A stretch of DNA of 10,433 nt from contig CAAGSA010000018.1 in NCBI GenBank assembly GCA_900772835.1, positions 1 to 10,433 of the forward strand, read 5' to 3'. The notes under the pieces are model-generated. The model was not told the DNA's origin. It saw only the letters and a list, made by a program, of their open reading frames with translations, and made no database searches. The stretch is from an uncultured Prevotella sp. (GTDB taxonomy: Bacteria > Bacteroidota > Bacteroidia > Bacteroidales > Bacteroidaceae). Position numbers and translations under genes: made by a program. Positions 1 through 7,735 of this stretch are shown here, in pieces. Every line of letters begins with the position of its first letter. Positions within the stretch are counted from its first letter, which is position 1.

Positions 1-812
1 ACGACGTGGTGGAAGGCGGCAAGTCGGGCTTCTGCCATAACACCCCCATTCCTCTTGTTGCCACAGCACATTACATCTACGACCTCAAGCTGATGACCTG
101 CGCCGCAAGGATGGTGGGCAACAAGACGGACGAGACGAAATATTCCACATTATATAATAGGGTGGTGGAAGCCTTCAACAGGGAGTTCTATAAACCGGAC
201 TCCTGCTGCTACGGCACAGGTAGCCAGACATCCAATGCCCTGCCGCTGTTCCTCGGCATTACGGGCGAGAACAAAGAGAAAGTGTTGCAGTCGCTGATTG
301 CCGACATAGAGAAGCATGGCAACCGCCTTACCACCGGCGATGTGGGCAACCGCTACCTATTCATAACGCTCTCCCAGAACAACAAGGACGAGTTGCTCTA
401 CAAGATGCTCAACCACTATGAGACACCGGGCTATGGCTTCCAGATAAAGCAAGGGGCAACAACACTTACCGAACAGTGGGACCCGCGCCAGGGTTCATCG
501 TGGAACCACCTGATGATGGGACAGATTGACGAATGGTTCTTCAAGCGTCTTGCCGGCATACAGAACATGCCTGGAACAAACGGTATGCGCCATCTGCTCA
601 TATCCCCTACACTCGTGGGCGACATGACATGCGTGAATGGTTCCACGACCACGCTCTACGGCAAAGTGGCGGTGGACTACACCAAGGAGCACCTCACCGT
701 GGAGATACCCGTGGGCTGCGATGCCACGATATCTCTCAAAGGCGGATTCACGAAGAAAGTGGGCAGCGGAAGGCATACAATAAACGCAAAAAAACATTTC
801 TTTTGTTATTAA
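1..812 (+). CDS. GH78 alpha-L-rhamnosidase-like glycoside hydrolase, C-terminal part (5' truncated)
   Basis: This is the 3' end of a gene that begins before the window; the frame is open from base 3, so about 269 residues remain of a protein that is usually 700-1000 residues long. GH78 enzymes hydrolyse terminal alpha-L-rhamnose from plant or bacterial glycans with inversion. Visible here are the end of the (alpha/alpha)6 barrel and the C-terminal beta-sandwich. GATTLTEQWD (about 444-482) matches the family motif GATT(I/L)WERW, whose Glu is the likely general base (codon 471-473). It is followed by SSWNHLMMGQIDEWFFKRLAGI-like residues at about 496-560, the conserved helix with Asn-His. The last 80 residues have the beta pattern of the rhamnosidase C domain and end in VGSGRHTI. 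The Trp usual before the Glu is replaced by Thr. Substrate specificity cannot be read from this fragment. No terminator follows it. Confidence 0.85.
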   Translation, partial: DVVEGGKSGFCHNTPIPLVATAHYIYDLKLMTCAARMVGNKTDETKYSTLYNRVVEAFNREFYKPDSCCYGTGSQTSNALPLFLGITGENKEKVLQSLIADIEKHGNRLTTGDVGNRYLFITLSQNNKDELLYKMLNHYETPGYGFQIKQGATTLTEQWDPRQGSSWNHLMMGQIDEWFFKRLAGIQNMPGTNGMRHLLISPTLVGDMTCVNGSTTTLYGKVAVDYTKEHLTVEIPVGCDATISLKGGFTKKVGSGRHTINAKKHFFCY

Positions 813-858
813 AACATTATTTCTTCACTTACGGCTATGCTTTTCTACATAAATATTG

Positions 859-866
859 TACTTTTG
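859..866 (+). promoter_or_regulatory. Bacteroidota -7 promoter box upstream of the flippase-like gene
   Basis: TACTTTTG matches the TAnnTTTG consensus read by the Bacteroidota primary sigma factor. No good TTTG -33 element is visible at the usual spacing. Transcription would start near 873, leaving a leader of about 37 nt before the GTG at 910. A TTG codon at 856-858 that could extend the reading frame lies upstream of this predicted start and so would not be in the transcript. Confidence 0.6.
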
Positions 867-909
867 CAACGGTAATGTGCATGACACAGATGCAAAATAT
901 AAGCAAGAA

Positions 910-1929
910 GTGAAAGTGAGAACAGGTAAGATTACAAACACCGCAACAAAGTTGCTGCTGCCTATACTGCTTGGCAGCGTGATACTGTATTGGATGTACC
1001 GCGACTTCGACTTCAAGCGCATCGAGCACACCATGCTCCATGAGATGGACTGGACGTGGATGCTGCTCTCGCTTCCGTTTGGCGTAACGGCACAGCTTTT
1101 CCGAGGCATACGATGGAGACAGACACTGGAACCGGTGGGCGAACACCCGCGGTTGTCCACATGCGTCAACTCCATATTCATGTCATACGCGGCAAGCCTC
1201 GTAATCCCGCGCATCGGCGAATTCACGCGCTGCGGCGTGCTGACCAGGTGCGACGGCGTGTCGTTTGCCAAGGCTCTGGGCACCGTGGTCACGGAACGCG
1301 CCATCGACACACTGCTCGTAATGCTGATAACGGGAATCACCCTGCTCGTGCAGATGCCGATATTCAACAGCTTCTTCGCAAGCACCGGCACCAATGTCGA
1401 TACGATACTCAGCAGCTTCTCCGCCACGGGTTACATCGTGACGGCGATATGCGCCGCTGCCGTGGCAATACTGCTGCACTTCCTGCTCCGCCGATTGAGC
1501 ATATACAACAAGGTGAGGGCCACGCTGCGCGGAATATGGCAAGGAATGAGTTCGCTGAAGAACGTGGAGAACATTCCGCTCTTCATCCTCCTCACCCTGG
1601 GGATATGGGGCAGCTATTTCCTGCACTACTACCTCACGTTCTTCTGCTTCGGCTTCACATCGGGGCTCGGACTGATGTGCGGACTTGCCACCTTCGTGGT
1701 GGGCAGCATAGCCGTAATCGTGCCCACGCCGAACGGAGCCGGACCGTGGCACTTCGCCGTAAAGACGATGTTGCTGCTCTACGGGGCGACCGTAATCAGC
1801 GGCAGACAGATAACCGAGGAGGAAGCCCTCTCGTTCGTGCTCATCGTGCACACCATACAGACGATGCTCGTCATACTGCTGGGCATTGCGGCATGGATAG
1901 CCGTGAAGCCGCGCCCACAGAGGCCATAA
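910..1929 (+). CDS. Lysylphosphatidylglycerol synthase TM region / UPF0104 family integral membrane protein (flippase-like)
   Basis: A 339-residue inner-membrane protein with about eight hydrophobic segments (for example residues 14-30, 50-64, 85-100, 132-150, 172-193, 223-247, 253-272, 283-296, 307-331). The family corresponds to the membrane part of MprF and to the YbhN/AglD-like proteins, which are thought to translocate or modify lipids; no substrate can be assigned here. Conserved family signatures are present: RGIRWR (65-70), PRIGEFTRCGVL (100-111), TERAID (128-133) and PTPNGAGPWHF (272-282). The soluble aminoacyltransferase domain of MprF is absent, so this is a stand-alone flippase-like domain. 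I chose the GTG at 910 because the reading frame upstream of it runs into the promoter box at 859-866, the three ATGs in between are out of frame, and this start gives a short basic N-terminus followed by the first membrane segment. It lies 97 bp after the GH78 gene and 119 bp before pepD. Confidence 0.85.
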   Translation: MKVRTGKITNTATKLLLPILLGSVILYWMYRDFDFKRIEHTMLHEMDWTWMLLSLPFGVTAQLFRGIRWRQTLEPVGEHPRLSTCVNSIFMSYAASLVIPRIGEFTRCGVLTRCDGVSFAKALGTVVTERAIDTLLVMLITGITLLVQMPIFNSFFASTGTNVDTILSSFSATGYIVTAICAAAVAILLHFLLRRLSIYNKVRATLRGIWQGMSSLKNVENIPLFILLTLGIWGSYFLHYYLTFFCFGFTSGLGLMCGLATFVVGSIAVIVPTPNGAGPWHFAVKTMLLLYGATVISGRQITEEEALSFVLIVHTIQTMLVILLGIAAWIAVKPRPQRP

Positions 1930-2048
1930 ACGATTTGTAACGGATAAACAATAACACGCTTCTCCCCGAAGTGAGCAATCACACTCCGCCACCACACAAC
2001 AAGAAACGGCGGAACAAAAAGGGAGGGGATTAAAAAATTTTCAATACT

Positions 2049-3506
2049 ATGAGTGAAATCAGAAACCTTAAGCCAGAGTCTCTCTGGAGAAATTTCGACG
2101 ATCTGACACAGGTGCCACACCCATCAGGTCATTTGGAGAAAGTGCAGAAGTTCCTGCTCGAGTTTGCAAAGCGCATAGGCGTAGAGGCATTCATGGACGA
2201 AACCGGAAACGTGATAATGCGTAAGCCGGCCACTCCGGGAATGGAGAACCGCAAGACGGCTATCCTCCAGGCACATATGGACATGGTGCCGCAGAAGGAC
2301 CCGAAGGTGGAACACAACTTCGAGACTGACCCTATCCAGACATGGATTGACGGGGAGTGGGTTAAAGCCAAGGGCACAACACTCGGTGCCGACGACGGTA
2401 TCGGCGTGGCTGCCATCATGGCAATCATGGAGGACAACACTCTGAAGCACGGTCCGCTGGAGGCTCTCATCACCACCGACGAGGAGACCCACATGGTAGG
2501 TGCCAACGGCTTGAAGCCGGGCGTGCTCACAGGAGAGATTCTGCTCAACCTCGACACCGAGGACGAGGGACAGCTGATTATCGGCAGCGCCGGAGGCGTT
2601 GACATCACTGCCACTCTCGACTACAAGGAGGTGGAGACCGACAAGGAGGACATCGCACTTGCCGTTACCGTAAAGGGACTGAAAGGCGGACACTCTGGTC
2701 TTGAGATTGGTCTGGGAAGAGGAAACGCCAACAAGATGCTCGTGCGCATCGTGCGCGAGGCAATCAGCGACGACGATGCACGCCTGGCAACATGGCACGG
2801 CGGCAACATGCGCAACGCCATTCCGTTCGAGGCAACAGCCGTCCTCACTATGCCCAAGGAGAACAAGGAAGACTTCATGGCTCTTGTGGAAGACTACAAG
2901 GAGGATTTCATTAGAGAGTTCAAGGGTGTTGAGGATAGCATAGAGGTTCTCGTGAACGAAGTTGAACTGCCGGCAATGCAGGTTCCGCAGGAAATCCAGG
3001 ACAACCTCATTGATGCCATCTACGCTGCCCACAACGGCGTATGGCGCTACATCCCATCAATGCCGAACATCGTGGAGACTTCTTCAAACCTCGCCATCGT
3101 GAACATTGAGGGCGGAAAGGCAGAATGCCTCATCCTCGCCCGCAGCTCGAGCGAGAGCGTAATGGCAGAGCTCGGCACATCACTCTCAAGCTGCTTCAAC
3201 ATGGCAGGCATGAAGGTGGAGTTCAGCGGCGAATACGGCGGCTGGGACCCGAACCCGGACAGCGAGCTCATCAAGGAGATGCGCCGCATCTACAACGAGC
3301 TGTTCGGCAACGAGCCGACTGTGGAGGTGGTTCACGCCGGACTGGAGTGCAGCGTTATACTGAGCAAATATCCGGGCCTGGACATCTGCTCGTTCGGTCC
3401 CACACTGCGCTCTCCCCACACAGCCAACGAGCGCTGCCTCTGGGCTACGGTTCCAAAGTTCTGGGACTTGCTCGTGAGAACTCTCGAAGAGATTCCCGCA
3501 AAATAA
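2049..3506 (+). CDS. pepD: Aminoacyl-histidine dipeptidase (M20 metallopeptidase, PepD/carnosinase type)
   Basis: A 485-residue cytoplasmic di-zinc peptidase that cleaves Xaa-His and other unblocked dipeptides; the length equals that of E. coli PepD. All metal and catalytic residues I recall for bacterial PepD are present with a constant offset of -4: His76 and Asp78 in AHMD, Asp115 in GADDGIG, Glu145 and Glu146 in TDEE, Asp169 in LDTEDEG and His457 in SPHTANE. The order is an N-terminal catalytic half, a dimerisation/lid domain after about residue 190 that begins near GGHSG (213-217), and the catalytic remainder up to the C-terminus. ATG 2049 is chosen because it follows an A/T-rich leader and gives the expected N-terminus. 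No TAnnTTTG box is visible in the 119 bp upstream, so it may be read from the flippase promoter or from a divergent promoter type. A strong hairpin terminator follows 29 bp after the stop. Confidence 0.96.
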   Translation: MSEIRNLKPESLWRNFDDLTQVPHPSGHLEKVQKFLLEFAKRIGVEAFMDETGNVIMRKPATPGMENRKTAILQAHMDMVPQKDPKVEHNFETDPIQTWIDGEWVKAKGTTLGADDGIGVAAIMAIMEDNTLKHGPLEALITTDEETHMVGANGLKPGVLTGEILLNLDTEDEGQLIIGSAGGVDITATLDYKEVETDKEDIALAVTVKGLKGGHSGLEIGLGRGNANKMLVRIVREAISDDDARLATWHGGNMRNAIPFEATAVLTMPKENKEDFMALVEDYKEDFIREFKGVEDSIEVLVNEVELPAMQVPQEIQDNLIDAIYAAHNGVWRYIPSMPNIVETSSNLAIVNIEGGKAECLILARSSSESVMAELGTSLSSCFNMAGMKVEFSGEYGGWDPNPDSELIKEMRRIYNELFGNEPTVEVVHAGLECSVILSKYPGLDICSFGPTLRSPHTANERCLWATVPKFWDLLVRTLEEIPAK

Positions 3507-3535
3507 TGTGATAAGGAAATGACAATATAAAAAGC

Positions 3536-3580
3536 GTGCGGTATGTTGTGCTTGACGACAATATACTGCACATTTTTTTT
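3536..3580 (+). terminator. Rho-independent terminator of pepD
   Basis: A 14-bp stem (3536-3549 paired with 3558-3571, two G-U pairs in the RNA) closes an 8-nt loop and is followed by one A and eight Ts at 3573-3580. It begins 29 bp after the pepD stop codon. This is textbook intrinsic termination and separates pepD from everything to its right. Confidence 0.87.
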
Positions 3581-4183
3581 CTGATGTATAATTACGACTA
3601 TTTTAACAAACATTTATATCTGCATTGCGATAATTTAACACGTTGGATTCAAAATTATTTACACTATTATGTACGATTATCGTCAGTTACATACGGTTGG
3701 CTGCTTTGTCGCCAGTTTTCGCGACAGACGATTTCGCGGAATGTCATATTTCCGTTGACGAAAACCGCCGAAAACCGCCTCCAAAGCGACATGCGCCCGA
3801 TGTTTTTCATCACAAACTCTTCGGTCGTTCATATTGAACGGTTAAAGCGTTTGATAGGAATGACTGCATTTTCCAGGGCTTGTCAAACCCTCGGAAAGCA
3901 CAATCAGCTGAAAAACAGGATATTGCACGAACCACCGAAAATTTCGATTTTTGCGAACAATTTTTCAGAAGCTTCAAAATATTCGATTCTCAGAGCGCAG
4001 ACGCCGCGCAATTTTAACAATTGAATGTATCTTTATGTTAAAATCCATACGCCTCTAACCATGCCTCCGGCAGGAAGTACACGAAAAGCCACACCAAGGA
4101 ACGGATGCCGCTGAAAAAATACGCAAAACGTTAAAATAACACATAAATAGCAATGAGTTAGCGGTTATTAGGAGTAAAAAGAG
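3581..4183. other. Gene-free AT-rich intergenic block, possible dispersed repeat or gene remnant
   Basis: About 600 bp between the pepD terminator and the lptD promoter hold no gene I can support. Base composition is clearly richer in A and T than in the flanking genes. A plus-strand frame stays open from 3536 to 4024, but it starts inside the terminator hairpin, uses codons unlike its neighbours and matches no family I recognise. Short repeats are present: a tandem GAAAACCGCC at 3760-3779, two TTTCGCG copies at 3717-3723 and 3732-3738, and several 5-7 bp inverted repeats (3630-3636/3652-3658, 3673-3683, 4009-4023). The segment at about 4038-4130 is less AT-rich and has protein-like composition in more than one frame. 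I have the impression that similar intergenic sequence recurs in Prevotella genomes, but that is memory, not evidence from the window. Confidence 0.4.
3760..3779. repeat. Tandem 10-bp direct repeat
   Basis: GAAAACCGCC occurs twice head to tail (3760-3769 and 3770-3779) inside the AT-rich block upstream of lptD. A second small direct repeat, TTTCGCG, lies just before it at 3717-3723 and 3732-3738. No function is apparent. Confidence 0.5.
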
Positions 4184-4191
4184 TAATTTTG
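4184..4191 (+). promoter_or_regulatory. Bacteroidota -7 promoter box of lptD
   Basis: TAATTTTG fits TAnnTTTG exactly. The region about 20 bp upstream has only a weak -33 candidate (TTAG at 4168-4171). Transcription would begin near 4198, giving a leader of about 70 nt to the GTG at 4267. The TTG that would give the longest reading frame (4189-4191) is part of the box itself. Confidence 0.65.
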
Positions 4192-4266
4192 CATTCTGTA
4201 TCGCGATGTACGGACAAGCGACAGAGCGGTACTGCTAATAGAAACGCTGCATTTCATAACGGTAAA

Positions 4267-7092
4267 GTGAGAAAGAAATCCACTATATTGATATTGCTTT
4301 TCGCCTTTCTCTTTGCGATGGCTGGCTCATACATGCCGCTGACGAAAAAGGACAAGAAGCAAAAGACAAACAACGACACCATAGCCCTCGCCGACACGCT
4401 GGGGCGCGATTCCCTTATATCCCATACCGCCAGTCTGGCACCCGACACCACGATGATGGACTCGATGGCACTTGCCATATACCGCCACAACAAGCACGTG
4501 GACGACTCCATACGCCTGGACAGCATCAACCGAGCCAAGTCTACGGGCATCGACGCGCCGGTGAAATTCAACGCCGCCGACTCGATGGTGTACAACGCCG
4601 CAAACAAGTATGCCTTCCTCTACGGCAGCTCTAACGTGGTATACCAGAACATGGACCTGAAGAGCGCCGACATACAGATGAACATGGACAGCAGCCTGGT
4701 ACACGCCACGGGAGCACGCGATACGACAGGAGTGCTGCAGGGTAGACCCGTGTTCAAGATGGGCGACACGCAGTATGACAGCGACACGATAGCCTTCAAC
4801 TTCAAGACGAAGAAGGGATTCATAAACAATGTATACACGGAACAGGAAGACGGATTCCTGACCAGCCAGCGCTCGAAGCGCAACGACAAGGGCGAGCTGT
4901 TCCTCGAGCACGGACGCTACACCACCTGCGATGCCGAGCATCCCGATTTCTACATAGCCCTGTCGCGCGCCAAGGTGCGGCCGGGCAAGGACGTGGTGTT
5001 CGGACCGGCATACCTCGTGGTGGCCGACGTGCCGCTGCCGCTTGCCGTGCCATACGGCTTCTTCCCTTTCACCAAGAGCTACTCCAGCGGATTCATCATG
5101 CCGTCGTACGGCGACGAGAGCGCACGCGGATTCTATCTGCGCGACGGCGGCTATTACTTCGCCATAAGCGACAAGTGGGACCTGAAGCTGCTCGGCGAGA
5201 TATACACCAAGGGCTCATGGGGACTGTCGGCAGCAAGCAACTACAACAAGCGATACAAATACGGCGGCAGCTTCTTCCTGAGCTATCAGGACACGAAGAA
5301 CGGCGACAAGGGAATGCCCGACTACACACGCCAGGAGAGCTTCAAGATACAGTGGAACCACAGGCAGGACGCCAAGGCGAACCCGTTCTCCACACTGTCG
5401 GCAAGCGTGAACTTCGCCACGTCGAGCTACGAGCGCAACAATCTGAACAGCATGTACAATCCGCAGACGCTGACGCAGAGCACGCGAACATCATCCGTGA
5501 GCTGGACCACGAACTTCTCGAGCCTGGGCATGACCATCAGCGGAACAACAAACCTGAACCAGAACATGCGCGACACCACGGTGGCAATCACGCTGCCCGA
5601 CCTCAACATATCCGTAAGCCGCTTCTACCCCTTCAAGCGCAAGCGCATGGTGGGCAAGGAACGGTGGTACGAGAAAATATCGATGAGCTATACCGGAAGT
5701 CTGCGGAACAGCATCGACACGAAGGAGGACATGCTGATGAAGTCGAACCTGGTGAAAGACTGGCGCAACGGCATGCAGCACAACATACCGGTGAACGCCA
5801 ACTTCACGCTGTTCAACGTGATCAACGTAAACCCCTCAATAAGCTTCACCGACCGCATGTACACCAACAAGGTGCTGCAGAGCTGGGACGAGGAGCACCA
5901 AACCGTGAAGCGCGACACGACATACGGATTCTACAACGTGTACAACTGGTCGATGAGCGTGAGCGCATCCACCAAACTATATGGATTCTGGGTGCCGAGC
6001 CGCAAGATATTCGGCGACAAGGTACAGGCGATACGCCACGTGATAACGCCGCAGGTGGCATACAGCTACGCCCCCGACTTCAGCACGAGCCGCTACGGCT
6101 ACTACCAGACATACCAGAAGACCGACGCACAGGGCAACGTGTCGCTCGAGACATACTCGCCCTACGCCAACGGAATGTTCGGAGTGCCGGGCAGAGGCAG
6201 GACGGGAAGCATATCGATGTCGCTGTCGAACAACATAGAGATGAAGGTGAAGTCGGACAAGGACTCCACCGGATTCAAGAAACTGAGTATCATCGACGAG
6301 CTGGGAGCAAACATGTCGTACAACACGGCGGCAAAGGAAAAGCCATGGAGCGACCTGTCGATGAACATCCGACTGAAATGGTGGAAGAACTATACGTTCA
6401 ACATGAACGCCGTGTTCGCCACCTACGCCTACGAACTCGACAAGAACGGCAACCCGTACGTGGGCAATCACACGGAATGGGGCAAGGGAAGATTCGGACG
6501 ATTCCAGGGTATGTCGCAGAACATATCATACACGCTGAACCCGGAGAAGATAAAGAAGCTCTTCGGCGGCAGGAAGGACAACGACGACACACAGGACAAG
6601 GATGACGATGACGACACGGGAGTGGAAACGAACGTGGACGACGACATGATAAAGGCGCAGCACGGAGCACGCAAGAAGTCTGCCGGCAAGGCTGAGACCG
6701 ACGAAGACGGCTACATGAGATTCTCTATGCCGTGGTCGATAACCTTCGGCTACGGTATCACGATGCGCGAGAACACGGCCGGAAAGTTCAACACCAACAC
6801 GATGCGTTACCCCTACAAGTTCACCCAGAACCTGAACTTCAGCGGCAACATACGCATCAGCGACGGATGGAACATCAGCTTCTCCTCGGGCTACGACTTC
6901 GAGGAACACGACCTGTCAATGACCACGGCCTCGCTGCAGCGCGACCTGCACTGCTTCAGCATGAGCTGCTCTGTGGTACTCGCCCCGTACACGTCGTACA
7001 ACTTCACGTTCCGCTGCAACGCCGCCACACTGACCGACGCGCTGAAATACGACAAGCGCAGCGGATACAGCAATGCCGTGCAGTGGTATTAA
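4267..7092 (+). CDS. lptD: LptD-like outer-membrane LPS assembly protein (OstA/LptD family)
   Basis: A 941-residue outer-membrane protein that, by family, receives LPS from the periplasmic Lpt bridge and inserts it into the outer leaflet. The GTG at 4267 gives MRKK followed by a hydrophobic stretch to about residue 20, a typical signal peptide. A polar Ser/Asp/Thr-rich linker runs to about residue 98. The periplasmic OstA-like beta-jellyroll follows (about 98-255), with Asn-Val-Val-Tyr and TTCDAEHPDFY (Cys221) and the conserved VPLPLAVPYGFFP segment (255-267) at the barrel junction. The rest is a beta-barrel of alternating aromatic strands, ending in the aromatic C-terminus QWY expected of a BAM substrate. 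An acidic, Lys-rich insert sits at about residues 769-820. Cysteines near 895-916 could pair, as in E. coli LptD, but this is inference. It has its own promoter and terminator. The phylum's LptD proteins are divergent, so the symbol is by family membership. Confidence 0.87.
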   Translation: MRKKSTILILLFAFLFAMAGSYMPLTKKDKKQKTNNDTIALADTLGRDSLISHTASLAPDTTMMDSMALAIYRHNKHVDDSIRLDSINRAKSTGIDAPVKFNAADSMVYNAANKYAFLYGSSNVVYQNMDLKSADIQMNMDSSLVHATGARDTTGVLQGRPVFKMGDTQYDSDTIAFNFKTKKGFINNVYTEQEDGFLTSQRSKRNDKGELFLEHGRYTTCDAEHPDFYIALSRAKVRPGKDVVFGPAYLVVADVPLPLAVPYGFFPFTKSYSSGFIMPSYGDESARGFYLRDGGYYFAISDKWDLKLLGEIYTKGSWGLSAASNYNKRYKYGGSFFLSYQDTKNGDKGMPDYTRQESFKIQWNHRQDAKANPFSTLSASVNFATSSYERNNLNSMYNPQTLTQSTRTSSVSWTTNFSSLGMTISGTTNLNQNMRDTTVAITLPDLNISVSRFYPFKRKRMVGKERWYEKISMSYTGSLRNSIDTKEDMLMKSNLVKDWRNGMQHNIPVNANFTLFNVINVNPSISFTDRMYTNKVLQSWDEEHQTVKRDTTYGFYNVYNWSMSVSASTKLYGFWVPSRKIFGDKVQAIRHVITPQVAYSYAPDFSTSRYGYYQTYQKTDAQGNVSLETYSPYANGMFGVPGRGRTGSISMSLSNNIEMKVKSDKDSTGFKKLSIIDELGANMSYNTAAKEKPWSDLSMNIRLKWWKNYTFNMNAVFATYAYELDKNGNPYVGNHTEWGKGRFGRFQGMSQNISYTLNPEKIKKLFGGRKDNDDTQDKDDDDDTGVETNVDDDMIKAQHGARKKSAGKAETDEDGYMRFSMPWSITFGYGITMRENTAGKFNTNTMRYPYKFTQNLNFSGNIRISDGWNISFSSGYDFEEHDLSMTTASLQRDLHCFSMSCSVVLAPYTSYNFTFRCNAATLTDALKYDKRSGYSNAVQWY

Positions 7093-7130
7093 AGAAGAGA
7101 TAAACAAGCACCACAGATATTGAAATATAC

Positions 7131-7182
7131 AGCAATCCCTCTCATCAAGGCAATGTGATGCCGATGAGAGGGATTGCTTTTT
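7131..7182 (+). terminator. Rho-independent terminator of lptD
   Basis: A perfect 16-bp inverted repeat (7131-7146 with 7163-7178) encloses a 16-nt loop that itself can pair GGCA (7149-7152) with TGCC (7159-7162). The last base of the stem starts a five-T run at 7178-7182. It lies 38 bp after the lptD stop, between convergent genes. On the minus strand the hairpin is not followed by a T tract, so it should act mainly on lptD transcripts. Confidence 0.9.
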
Positions 7183-7209
7183 CCGTACGCCCTATCGGGC
7201 ATTTACAGA

Positions 7210-7674
7210 TTACTCAAAGTAATAGAGGAATGTGGCTACACCCTCAAGAGCCTTCTTGCCCGTTTCCTTGATTTCGATGCGGAACTTGATTTCAGCCTTC
7301 GTCACACCGCGCAGATTGGCAATGGACTGGAGGTCGGTGACGAGACGGATGCTCTCGCCCGATTTCACTGCCTGTCCGAACTTCATCTTGTCCATACCGT
7401 AGTTCACCATCATCTTCAGATTGTTCACCTTGATGATCTGGTTCCACAGGAACGGGAGCATGGAGAGAGTGAGGTAGCCATGGGCGATGGTGGTCTTGTA
7501 GGGACTTTCCTCCTTTGCCTTCTCCGTGTCGACATGAATCCACTGATGGTCGAGAGTGGCGTCGGCAAACAAGTTAATGCGTTCCTGGTTGAGCTCCACA
7601 TAGTCGGATGTACCGAGGTTCTTGCCGAGATATGCGGCAAACTCGTCATAATTGTTGATAACTAACTGTGCCAT
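7210..7674 (-). CDS. MaoC-like hot-dog dehydratase (R-specific enoyl-CoA hydratase type)
   Basis: A 154-residue single hot-dog-domain protein, the usual length for short MaoC/PhaJ-like hydratases, which add water to trans-2-enoyl-CoA thioesters. The signature is clear: FADATLDHQWIHVD at residues 36-49, with the catalytic Asp42 and His47 in the family spacing D-x4-H, then IAHGYLTLSML (63-73), which forms the conserved HG helix cap. No acyl-carrier or dehydrogenase domain is fused. It starts at ATG 7672-7674 after a very A-rich leader, and lies 61 bp downstream of a lipoprotein gene on the same strand with no TAnnTTTG box between them, which suggests one transcript. The lptD terminator separates it from the convergent lptD gene. 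True substrate and pathway (fatty acid, branched-chain or other CoA thioester) cannot be told from the sequence. Confidence 0.9.
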   Translation of the reverse strand: MAQLVINNYDEFAAYLGKNLGTSDYVELNQERINLFADATLDHQWIHVDTEKAKEESPYKTTIAHGYLTLSMLPFLWNQIIKVNNLKMMVNYGMDKMKFGQAVKSGESIRLVTDLQSIANLRGVTKAEIKFRIEIKETGKKALEGVATFLYYFE

Positions 7675-7735
7675 ATTCTTTATTTTGTTTTTAAGTTTTT
7701 ATTGTTCCCGGGTTTCCGCTGTCGCGCGGCTTGTG

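Noticed and set aside
2124..3032. 302-codon minus-strand frame over pepD
   Set aside because: It is an antisense shadow of pepD; no start context or family signature.
3650..3657. Minus-strand TAATTTTG box
   Set aside because: It matches the -7 consensus but no minus-strand gene follows it; such a match is likely by chance in AT-rich sequence.
3673..3683. Short palindrome ACGATTATCGT as a possible operator
   Set aside because: Five-bp arms in AT-rich DNA are expected by chance, and no gene start is nearby.
3643..3837. 64-codon frame with a hydrophobic start resembling a signal peptide
   Set aside because: It overlaps the other frame in the same AT-rich block, has no promoter box or start context, and its sequence after the hydrophobic part is not protein-like enough to support.
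3536..4024. 162-codon plus-strand reading frame
   Set aside because: It starts within the pepD terminator stem, has codon use unlike neighbouring genes and no recognisable domain; kept only as a property of the intergenic block.
5175..6605. 476-codon plus-strand frame inside lptD
   Set aside because: It is an out-of-frame shadow of lptD, rich in Arg, His and Gln as expected for a frame-shifted reading of GC-rich codons.
7174..7665. 163-codon plus-strand frame opposite the MaoC-like gene
   Set aside because: The minus strand carries the hot-dog catalytic motif, so the plus frame is a shadow; its start also lies within the lptD terminator.
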